From contig NZ_RHNQ01000008.1 of assembly GCF_003946275.1 (NCBI RefSeq), forward strand, positions 1 through 50,782: 50,782 nt of DNA. Direction: 5' to 3'. The stretch is from Loigolactobacillus backii. Its GTDB lineage: Bacteria > Bacillota > Bacilli > Lactobacillales > Lactobacillaceae. Below the pieces are notes generated by a model. That model was not told where the DNA came from. It did not search any database and worked only from the letters and a program-made list of their open reading frames with translations. Positions within the stretch are counted from its first letter, which is position 1, and the number at the start of each line of letters is the position of its first letter. A program made the position numbers and the translations under genes. Shown piece after piece: positions 44,640 to 50,782 of the stretch.

Positions 44640-46013
44640 TTGCAAAATGCCTTTTCTAATTTAAGTCCTAGAGACGGCTTTCTAGTGACTAAGGCAAATT
44701 ATTTATCGGACTTTGATCGGCAAATTCTGACTTATTTATACCAGCCATTAATGGGAGTTACTGCGTTTAGTTTATTTTTAACGCTTTGGACGGAAATTGT
44801 ACCGAACCCGCTGTTATCTGATCAAAAACCACATACAACTTTATTGGCACTGTTAAATATTGATTTACCGGATTTTTATGATAGCCGCCTACGTTTGGAG
44901 GCATTGGGTCTACTAAAAACTTATACGCGAACAGTCCCAGAAGGGCGTTATTTCGTTTATGAACTTTACGCCCCTCAGGCACCAAATGCTTTTTTTAAAG
45001 ACGATTTATTGAGCTTATTGCTTTATGAAGCAGTTGGTGAAGAACGATTTAACGTTCTAAAAGATAAGTTTCGGTTACGTGTGGTCAGCAAAAAGGATTT
45101 AACGGAAATAACAAAAAATTTCCTCGAAGTTTTTCACGTGAACTCCGCCTTATTGGATAGTCCACCGGCCACAATTGCAGAAACCAAATCTGAATTTCAA
45201 GTAAAGGTGGCTAACCGTCCCAGCGTTACTTCAGAAGCTGAGCAAAGTTTTGATTGGTCATTTTTTAAGCAACAGCTAAAATCAAGTTTTGTTGACGATA
45301 AACAAGTAGACGAAAATCACCAATTAATTTTAACGATGCACCAGCTCTACGGAATTAGTGAATTAGAAATGGCACAATATATTGGTGAAAGTGTCAATGT
45401 GGCAACCAATCAATTGGATGTTAAGGCGTTCCGGCAATTGATTGCCCGCCAGTTTCGGGGACAATCAAATTTGACAACCGAAAAAACGGCCGTGACACGG
45501 AAAAATTTATCCAGCCAAGAATTAAAGAAGGCCGGTTTTAGTGCCTCTGATCAAAAATTAATTGCGGTTAGTCGTCAGTATTCGCCAGTCGAATTTCTAC
45601 AACAACTAAAACAGCAACAGGGTGGTTATGTTGCCAGTAGTGAGGAACGGGTGCTGGAGCGTTTAGTTAAGCGGCAAGTGTTTCCTAACTCGGTCATTAA
45701 TATTTTGATTCATTATATGATCAATGTCCGTAAAATGCCGACGTTAAATCAAAGTTATTTGGATAGCGTTGCCAATGGCTGGCTGCAGCACCATGTAACA
45801 ACGCCTGAGGCCGCAATGAGTGAGGTTAAAGAATTCTACAAGCCTAAGAAAGTAACTAAGAAAAGAACGCGGGGGACAACTCGCCAAGAGACACTACCTG
45901 AGTGGGCCCAGGAAGGCTTTAAGGCGCCTAAGGAAGCTGTCTCTAATGAACAAGAACTGGCCCTGCAAAAGAGTCTAAAGGCACTGAAAACGTTACGAAA
46001 GGGTGGTGAGTAG
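44640..46013 (+). CDS. dnaB: Replication initiation/membrane attachment protein DnaB
   Basis: Firmicute helicase-loading protein (not the helicase of E. coli), which acts with DnaD and DnaI at oriC and restart sites. 457 residues. The N-terminal winged-helix region (LSPRDGFLVTKANYLSDFDR) and the C-terminal DnaB_2 domain (about 320-390: LERLVKRQVFPNSVINILIH) are recognisable. The start is TTG 44640, after GAGGTG. Ten bp from nrdR and 2 bp from dnaI. Confidence 0.93.
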   Translation: MQNAFSNLSPRDGFLVTKANYLSDFDRQILTYLYQPLMGVTAFSLFLTLWTEIVPNPLLSDQKPHTTLLALLNIDLPDFYDSRLRLEALGLLKTYTRTVPEGRYFVYELYAPQAPNAFFKDDLLSLLLYEAVGEERFNVLKDKFRLRVVSKKDLTEITKNFLEVFHVNSALLDSPPATIAETKSEFQVKVANRPSVTSEAEQSFDWSFFKQQLKSSFVDDKQVDENHQLILTMHQLYGISELEMAQYIGESVNVATNQLDVKAFRQLIARQFRGQSNLTTEKTAVTRKNLSSQELKKAGFSASDQKLIAVSRQYSPVEFLQQLKQQQGGYVASSEERVLERLVKRQVFPNSVINILIHYMINVRKMPTLNQSYLDSVANGWLQHHVTTPEAAMSEVKEFYKPKKVTKKRTRGTTRQETLPEWAQEGFKAPKEAVSNEQELALQKSLKALKTLRKGGE

Positions 46014-46015
46014 TA

Positions 46016-46951
46016 ATGGAAGATATGGGAAAAAATTTGCGCATTTTAATGAATCGTCGAAACCTTAATCAGCATTATGATGAACTAATGACACGAGTTA
46101 TGAAGGATACTGACGTTCAGCAATTCATTACGGCTAATCAGAAGGCCATCGATCAGGCAACAATTGATCGTTCGGCGGCCAAGCTCTATGAGTTTGTAAC
46201 TGAGAAGCATAAATTTTTGTCTGATAAAGCTTCTTTGGCCCCTGGCTACGAGCCAAAACTTTTCTTAAATCACCACTTCATTGACGTTACTTATGTTCCA
46301 ACGGCAGAATTGGTTGCAGAACAAAAGGATAACGCCTTACGTTCACGGGTACACTCAATTAATATGCCTAAGAATATTCAGGCGGCACGTTTGGATCAGT
46401 TCTATCCAGAAAATCGTACTGGGGCACTTCAGGATGGCGTTACCTTTGTTACTGATTACATCAAAGAACCAAAAAAATTTCACCAAGGACTTTACCTGTA
46501 TGGTAGTTTTGGTGTAGGTAAAACGTATTTACTGGGAGCAATTGCCCATGAATTGGCGGTCAATGGTTTTCAGACAACGCTACTACATTTCCCAACGTTT
46601 GCAGTAGAAATGAAGAACGCAATTGGGCAGAATAATTTAATGGAAAAAATTGATGTCATTAAAAAAGCACCAATTTTGATGTTAGATGATATCGGCGCCG
46701 ATTCAATGTCTAGTTGGATTCGGGATGACGTTTTAGGTGTTATTCTTCAATTTCGAATGCAAGAAGAGTTAACGACTTTTTTCTCCTCTAATTTTTCAAT
46801 GCAGGCGTTAGAAAAAGAACATCTAACAGTTAGTCAACGGGGTGAAAATGAGCCCCTGAAGGCAAAACGAATTATGGAACGTGTTCGTTTCTTGAGTCAG
46901 GAAGTTGAATTGTTAGGCCAGAATCGTCGCTTGAAGCCGAAAAATAATTAG
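46016..46951 (+). CDS. dnaI: Primosomal helicase loader DnaI
   Basis: AAA+ loader that delivers the replicative helicase to DNA. 311 residues. An N-terminal helicase-interaction domain (about 1-110) precedes the AAA+ domain with Walker A GSFGVGKT (163-170), Walker B ILMLDDIGAD (about 220) and sensor 1 TTFFSSNFS near 258. ATG follows GGTGGTGAG two bases after the dnaB stop. Ends the operon. Confidence 0.95.
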   Translation: MEDMGKNLRILMNRRNLNQHYDELMTRVMKDTDVQQFITANQKAIDQATIDRSAAKLYEFVTEKHKFLSDKASLAPGYEPKLFLNHHFIDVTYVPTAELVAEQKDNALRSRVHSINMPKNIQAARLDQFYPENRTGALQDGVTFVTDYIKEPKKFHQGLYLYGSFGVGKTYLLGAIAHELAVNGFQTTLLHFPTFAVEMKNAIGQNNLMEKIDVIKKAPILMLDDIGADSMSSWIRDDVLGVILQFRMQEELTTFFSSNFSMQALEKEHLTVSQRGENEPLKAKRIMERVRFLSQEVELLGQNRRLKPKNN

Positions 46952-46970
46952 ATTAATTTTCAAGGTAGAC

Positions 46971-46999
46971 TTGAATTAACAAATCGAGTGTGGTTCAAT
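46971..46999 (+). promoter_or_regulatory. thrS promoter
   Basis: TTGAAT (46971-46976) and TTCAAT (46994-46999) with 17-bp spacing and TGG directly before the -10; start near 47006. Confidence 0.65.
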
Positions 47000-47005
47000 A
47001 AAAGT

Positions 47006-47238
47006 ATCAACGAAGAAAGACAACTTTAACGAGAATTTACTTAAAGAGAGTGCACTGGTGCTGAGAAGTGCATAAGTAAAAGCGTTATTGACCGCTTTTT
47101 GAGATGCTCAATGCAAAGTTGAGCCGGTACGCAACCGTTAATAGCGCTAATAAGGAAACTTCATTTTGAAGTTTTAAATTTTGGGTGGAACCACGTTTAT
47201 ACGTCCCTGAAGCAACTATTGCTTCAGGGACTTTTTTT
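47006..47238 (+). promoter_or_regulatory. thrS: T-box leader of thrS
   Basis: Stem I features are clear: AAGAGAGTGCAC with GGTGCTGAGAAGTGCA, enclosed by TTTACTT/AAGTAAA. The specifier is ACC (47091-47093), a threonine codon. The T-box core is GGGTGGAACCACG (47183-47195). The terminator is the perfect stem GTCCCTGAAGCAA/TTGCTTCAGGGAC (47203-47231) and seven T. Uncharged tRNA-Thr should allow read-through. Confidence 0.94.
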
Positions 47239-47263
47239 ATTTATTTTAAGGAGGAATTTAGAT

Positions 47264-49249
47264 ATGGCAGAAATTACGTTAACGTTCCCTGATGGTGCTA
47301 AAAAGGCATTTGAAGAGACGGCTAGTGTGGCCGATGTGGCTAAGTCGATCAGCGTTAGTCTTGGTAAAAAGGCAATTGCGGGTAAATTGGATGGTGCACT
47401 AGTTGATTTGACTGCACCTTTAAAGCATGATGGGGCAATTGAGATTATTACCAAAAATGATCCCGCTGCACTACAAGTTCTTTGGAATACTGCTAGTTTA
47501 ACGTTAGGTGCTGCTTTAAAGCATTTGTATCCAGAAATGCGATTCGGTGAACACGCCGTAACGGAGCACGGCTTCTATTATGATACAGATAATAATAAAA
47601 AACCGGTATCAGAGGATGATCTTGAGGCAATCAATCAAGAAATGCGCAAATTGGTTGAACAGGATGGTAAAATTACGCGTAAAACAGTTACTAAGGCTGC
47701 TGCTTTAGCACAGTTCAAGGATGATCAGTATAAAACGACTTTACTTAACAACTTGGATAGTGACGAAGTTGTTTTGTATCATTTAGATGATTTCGTTGAT
47801 TTTGGTGAACAAGGTGTTTTACCAGATACGAAGGTTTTGAAGGTATCGAAGCTTTTGTCTGTCGCCGGTGCTTATTGGCAAGGTAAGTCCAGTAACAATA
47901 TGTTACAGCGTGTCTACGGAACGGCCTTCTTCAGTGAGAAAGAAATGGAAGCTGATGATCAACGTCGCCAAGAGGCCCATGATCGTGATCACCGTGTTAT
48001 TGGTAATAAGTTAGATTTGTTCTTTGTTGACCCGAAAGTTGGTGCAGGCTTGCCATACTGGATGCCTAAAGGTGCTACTATTCGTCGGACCATTGAGCGT
48101 TACATTATTGACAAAGAAATCTCCCACGGTTACCAGCACGTTTACACACCCGTTTTAATGAATTTAGATGCCTACAAGACATCAGGTCACTGGGATCATT
48201 ATCGTGAAGATATGTTCCCACCAATGGACATGGGTGATGGTGAACAGCTTGAGTTACGCCCGATGAACTGTCCAAGTCATATCCAAATTTATAAGCATCA
48301 TATTCGATCTTACCGGGAATTGCCAATTCGGATTGCTGAACTTGGCATGATGCATCGTTACGAAAAATCCGGCGCTTTATCCGGCTTACAGCGAGTTCGT
48401 GAAATGACTTTAAATGATGGTCATACATTTGTTGCGTTAGATCAAATTCAGGATGAATTTAAAAAGATTTTGAATTTAATGATTGAAGTGTACGATGATT
48501 TCGATATCCATGACTACTCATTCCGTCTAAGTTACCGTGATCCTAAGAACACTGCAAAGTATTTTGATGACGATGCCATGTGGAATCGTGCTCAAAAGAT
48601 GTTGAAAGGTGCTATGGACGAACTTGGTTTGAACTACGTTGAAGCTGAAGGTGAAGCGGCATTTTATGGTCCTAAGCTAGATGTTCAAACTAAGACTGCT
48701 CTTGGTAATGAGGAAACATTGTCAACGATTCAATTAGACTTTATGTTGCCAGAACGTTTTGATTTATCTTACGTTGGCAATGATGGTGAAGAACACCGTC
48801 CAGTTATGATTCATCGTGGCCTCGTTTCAACGATGGAACGTTTCGTTGCTTACCTAACGGAGATGTATAAGGGTGCCTTTCCAACTTGGTTGGCACCAGT
48901 TCAGGCGGTTATTATTCCAGTTAAGAATGATTTACACGCCGGATATGCTTATCAAGTACGTGATCGGATGATTAAGGCCGGCCTACGTGTTGAGGTTGAC
49001 GAACGTAACGAGAAGATGGGCTACAAGATTCGTGAAGCCCAAACTCAAAAGATTCCTTATTCATTAGTTATTGGTGATCAAGAGATTGAGGATGCAACTG
49101 TTTCTGTTCGCCATTACGGTGAAGAAAAGACCGTTGCCCAAGATACTAATATGTTTATCGACGCAATGGTTGCCGAAGTGGGTAACTATAGTCGGACTGG
49201 AAAGTCTTATCAGAATGATAGTACTAAACAACTTGACAAAAAGAATTAA
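47264..49249 (+). CDS. thrS: Threonyl-tRNA synthetase
   Basis: Class II synthetase that charges tRNA-Thr. About 661 residues: TGS domain (about 1-62, [11 protein letters not shown]), editing domain (about 65-225, with [14 protein letters not shown]), catalytic core with [15 protein letters not shown] (zinc Cys and class II motif), [18 protein letters not shown] (motif 2), and the C-terminal anticodon domain from about 540. An open frame extends to 47219 through the terminator, but ATG 47264 after AAGGAGG is the true start. Carries the infC promoter at its 3' end. Confidence 0.98.
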   Translation: MAEITLTFPDGAKKAFEETASVADVAKSISVSLGKKAIAGKLDGALVDLTAPLKHDGAIEIITKNDPAALQVLWNTASLTLGAALKHLYPEMRFGEHAVTEHGFYYDTDNNKKPVSEDDLEAINQEMRKLVEQDGKITRKTVTKAAALAQFKDDQYKTTLLNNLDSDEVVLYHLDDFVDFGEQGVLPDTKVLKVSKLLSVAGAYWQGKSSNNMLQRVYGTAFFSEKEMEADDQRRQEAHDRDHRVIGNKLDLFFVDPKVGAGLPYWMPKGATIRRTIERYIIDKEISHGYQHVYTPVLMNLDAYKTSGHWDHYREDMFPPMDMGDGEQLELRPMNCPSHIQIYKHHIRSYRELPIRIAELGMMHRYEKSGALSGLQRVREMTLNDGHTFVALDQIQDEFKKILNLMIEVYDDFDIHDYSFRLSYRDPKNTAKYFDDDAMWNRAQKMLKGAMDELGLNYVEAEGEAAFYGPKLDVQTKTALGNEETLSTIQLDFMLPERFDLSYVGNDGEEHRPVMIHRGLVSTMERFVAYLTEMYKGAFPTWLAPVQAVIIPVKNDLHAGYAYQVRDRMIKAGLRVEVDERNEKMGYKIREAQTQKIPYSLVIGDQEIEDATVSVRHYGEEKTVAQDTNMFIDAMVAEVGNYSRTGKSYQNDSTKQLDKKN

Positions 49250-49261
49250 ACACGCTAAACT
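49233..49261 (+). promoter_or_regulatory. infC-rpmI-rplT promoter inside thrS
   Basis: TTGACA (49233-49238) and TAAACT (49256-49261) with exactly 17 bp between them; the -35 lies in the last codons of thrS. Start would be near 49268. Confidence 0.78.
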
Positions 49262-49267
49262 TTAAAA

Positions 49268-49400
49268 GTTGAGAATTAAAAGCAGAAGCAACCCGCTTCT
49301 CGCCTAAGTTGACAGTACAGTCTCTGGGCAGAATAACGTACGGATCAAGTTTGAATAACTTGTGGCGGGTTTTGCTATTTTTAGCAAAGCTCGTTTTTTT
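49268..49400 (+). promoter_or_regulatory. Attenuator leader of infC-rpmI-rplT (L20-type)
   Basis: AGAAGC-aaccc-GCTTCT (49285-49300) is a small hairpin whose ACCCGC (49291-49296) is complementary to GCGGGT (49365-49370). The latter is also the 5' arm of a 13-bp terminator (49365-49377 with 49382-49394), followed by seven T (49394-49400). Two exclusive folds are therefore possible. In Bacillus the leader of this operon is terminated by ribosomal protein L20 binding; the same control is inferred here. Confidence 0.8.
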
Positions 49401-49437
49401 CTGCATTTTTCTCGAATTCTTACGGAGGTGAATAACC

Positions 49438-49953
49438 ATAGCAAAAGACATGATGGTCAATGATGGGATTCGTGCTCGCGAAGTCCGCTTAATTGCGGAA
49501 AATGGTGATCAATTAGGAGTTAAAAGTAAACAAGACGCATTAAAAATTGCTGAACAAGCAAATCTTGATGTTGTCGTTGTTGCTGCTAACGCAAAGCCAC
49601 CAGTTGCGCGGATTATGGATTACGGGAAATACCGTTTTGAGTTGCAGAAAAAGCAACGCGACGCCCGTAAGAAACAGAAAATCGTCAGCGTCAAAGAAGT
49701 TAGATTGAGTCCAACAATCGACCAAAACGATTTCGACACTAAGTTGAAGAACGCGCGGAAATTCTTATCTAAAGGCGATAAGGTTAAAGCGTCAATTCGT
49801 TTTCGTGGTCGTGCGATTACACATAAAGAAATCGGTCGTGATGTTCTATCGCGTTTAGCGAAGGAAACGGCAGATATCTCAACTGTTATTGCACATCCTA
49901 AAATGGACGGTCGGAGTATGTCGATGATGCTCCAACCAAATGCAGAAAAGTAA
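49438..49953 (+). CDS. infC: Translation initiation factor IF-3
   Basis: Prevents subunit joining and checks start codons on the 30S subunit. About 171 residues with the usual IF3-N ([20 protein letters not shown]), linker and IF3-C ([18 protein letters not shown]). The first ATG in frame (49450) would leave out conserved AKDMMVNDG residues and has no spaced ribosome site. GGAGGTG (49424-49430) is 8 nt before ATA 49438, giving [10 protein letters not shown] as in relatives. Non-standard starts (ATT, ATA, ATC) on infC permit autoregulation by IF3. An in-frame TGA at 49429 excludes earlier starts except ATA 49432, which is too close. Confidence 0.95.
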   Translation: MAKDMMVNDGIRAREVRLIAENGDQLGVKSKQDALKIAEQANLDVVVVAANAKPPVARIMDYGKYRFELQKKQRDARKKQKIVSVKEVRLSPTIDQNDFDTKLKNARKFLSKGDKVKASIRFRGRAITHKEIGRDVLSRLAKETADISTVIAHPKMDGRSMSMMLQPNAEK

Positions 49954-49994
49954 AGCTACTAAAATTAGCTTTATAGAAAGGGAAGATTTTAATT

Positions 49995-50195
49995 ATGCCA
50001 AAACAAAAAACACATCGTGCATCAGCAAAACGTTTTAAGAAGACCGGTAACGGTGGTCTTTTACGTCATCACGCATACACGAGTCACCGTTTCCATGGTA
50101 AAACCAAAAAGCAACGTCGTTTCTTAGCAAAGCCATCAATGGTTTCAGCTAGCGATATGAAGCGAATTCGACAAATGCTTTCACAAATGAAATAG
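49995..50195 (+). CDS. rpmI: 50S ribosomal protein L35
   Basis: 66 residues, basic, with the family start [19 protein letters not shown] and the [12 protein letters not shown] stretch. ATG follows GAAAGGGAAG. Second gene of infC-rpmI-rplT. Confidence 0.97.
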   Translation: MPKQKTHRASAKRFKKTGNGGLLRHHAYTSHRFHGKTKKQRRFLAKPSMVSASDMKRIRQMLSQMK

Positions 50196-50280
50196 CATTT
50201 TATCGTTTAAATCTTAATTTTATGCGACCTTGGAACCTGAATTGAGTTCAGTCTGAGGTGTAATCAAGGAGGAATTTTCT

Positions 50281-50637
50281 ATGCCACGTGTTAAAGGTGG
50301 AACAGTGACGCGTAAACGTCGTAAAAAAGTTTTAAAATTAGCCAAAGGTTATCGCGGTGCCAAGCATCTATTATTCAAATCTGCTAATGACCAAGTAATG
50401 AATTCATATCATTATGCATTTCGTGATCGTCGTCAGGTTAAACGTGATTTCCGTAAATTATGGATTGCACGGATCAACGCTGCAGCACGGATCAACGAAA
50501 TTAGTTACAGCAAATTAATGCATGGTTTGAAACTTGCTGGAATTGATATCAATCGTAAAATGTTAGCTGACCTTGCTATTAGTGATGCTAAAGCATTTAC
50601 TGCTTTAACTGACCAAGCTAAAAAGGCTTTAGCATAA
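50281..50637 (+). CDS. rplT: 50S ribosomal protein L20
   Basis: 118 residues. Starts [20 protein letters not shown] and has the conserved [19 protein letters not shown] and [11 protein letters not shown]20 binds 23S rRNA early in assembly and, in Bacillus, represses its own operon through the infC leader. ATG follows CAAGGAGGAA. An 85-bp gap separates it from rpmI. Confidence 0.98.
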   Translation: MPRVKGGTVTRKRRKKVLKLAKGYRGAKHLLFKSANDQVMNSYHYAFRDRRQVKRDFRKLWIARINAAARINEISYSKLMHGLKLAGIDINRKMLADLAISDAKAFTALTDQAKKALA

Positions 50638-50653
50638 TTAATATCATCATCCA

Positions 50654-50687
50654 TTTATAATCTATAAAAGTTTATAATCTATAAAAG
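50654..50687 (+). repeat. Tandem duplication of a 17-mer
   Basis: TTTATAATCTATAAAAG occurs twice in direct succession (50654-50670, 50671-50687) just after rplT. Confidence 0.9.
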
Positions 50688-50745
50688 GTTCGGAACAAAA
50701 GTTTATTGGGTCTCTGTCAAATCGTATTGGTGGAGATTTTGAACG

Positions 50746-50774
50746 GCACATTCACTTCGGTGAATGTGCTTTTT
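50746..50774 (+). terminator. Terminator after rplT
   Basis: Perfect GCACATTCAC-TTCG-GTGAATGTGC hairpin (50746-50769) and five T. It lies 108 bp after rplT, so the operon's 3' region is long, or a small RNA may end here. Confidence 0.93.
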
Positions 50775-50782
50775 GTTTACTC

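Noticed and set aside
47219-47263. Upstream extension of thrS through the T-box terminator
   Set aside because: It would translate the terminator stem and poly-T; the AAGGAGG site and the conserved TGS start fix ATG 47264.

Overview
The window is 50.8 kb of AT-rich, gene-dense chromosome from a low-GC Gram-positive bacterium, almost certainly a member of the Lactobacillaceae (genus not determined). The reasons are an S(MK)-box (SAM-III) riboswitch on metK, which is a Lactobacillales trait; three T-box leaders on aminoacyl-tRNA synthetase genes; tRNA genes without encoded CCA; and Bacillus-like gene order (yheA-yhaO-yhaN-yhaM, prsA-yhaH-hit-ecsA-ecsB, ytmP-trmB-ytpR-sftA-murC, polA-mutM-coaE, nrdR-dnaB-dnaI-thrS-infC-rpmI-rplT). 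This is core genome: I see no prophage, transposase, CRISPR array or recognisable defence system.

Layout. 1-1814: twenty tRNA genes on the + strand, probably the tail of an rRNA operon, ending in a terminator. 1815-8243: SAM-III-controlled metK, a 14-TM MFS exporter, a convergent PAP2 phosphatase, then T-box-controlled leuS. 8269-11887: ytgP/murJ-type flippase overlapping an RsuA-type pseudouridine synthase, convergent nnrD, and a solitary tRNA-Leu(CAG). 12104-17621: tspO, an anchored alpha/beta hydrolase, a solitary tRNA-Gly(CCC), T-box argS, argR, and a convergent RluD-type synthase. 17783-25528: class A PBP, yheA, and the overlapping DNA/RNA nuclease set yhaO-yhaN-yhaM. 25955-29146, minus strand: azlCD, prsA, ytxH-like gene, hit. 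29255-38526: ecsAB, ytmP-like kinase, trmB, a PepSY-like small protein, usp, ytpR, sftA, murC. 38754-43778: BI-1 family protein, polA, mutM, coaE. 44129-50637: nrdR, dnaB, dnaI, T-box thrS, infC-rpmI-rplT.

How the genes work together. Most of the content serves translation (tRNAs, four RNA-sensing leaders, three synthetases, IF3, L35, L20, tRNA/rRNA modification), replication and repair (PolA, MutM, DnaB/DnaI, SftA, YhaNO) and the cell envelope (MurC, flippase, PBP, PrsA, Ecs). Regulation is mainly by RNA: SAM sensed on metK, uncharged tRNA-Leu, tRNA-Arg and tRNA-Thr sensed on their synthetases, and an attenuator leader on infC, whose start codon is ATA.

The least explained material is intergenic: a family of long palindromes (near 20.4, 25.7, 25.8 and 33.3 kb) sharing a CTAGAACGTGCGCC outer arm and a GGACAAAAGTCC-type inner hairpin; long cruciform-like inverted repeats before trmB and polA; and a nearly exact 165-bp duplication of tRNA-fMet/tRNA-Asp whose only difference destroys the conserved T55. 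Positions and starts were read by eye; nothing was searched against a database or folded by program.
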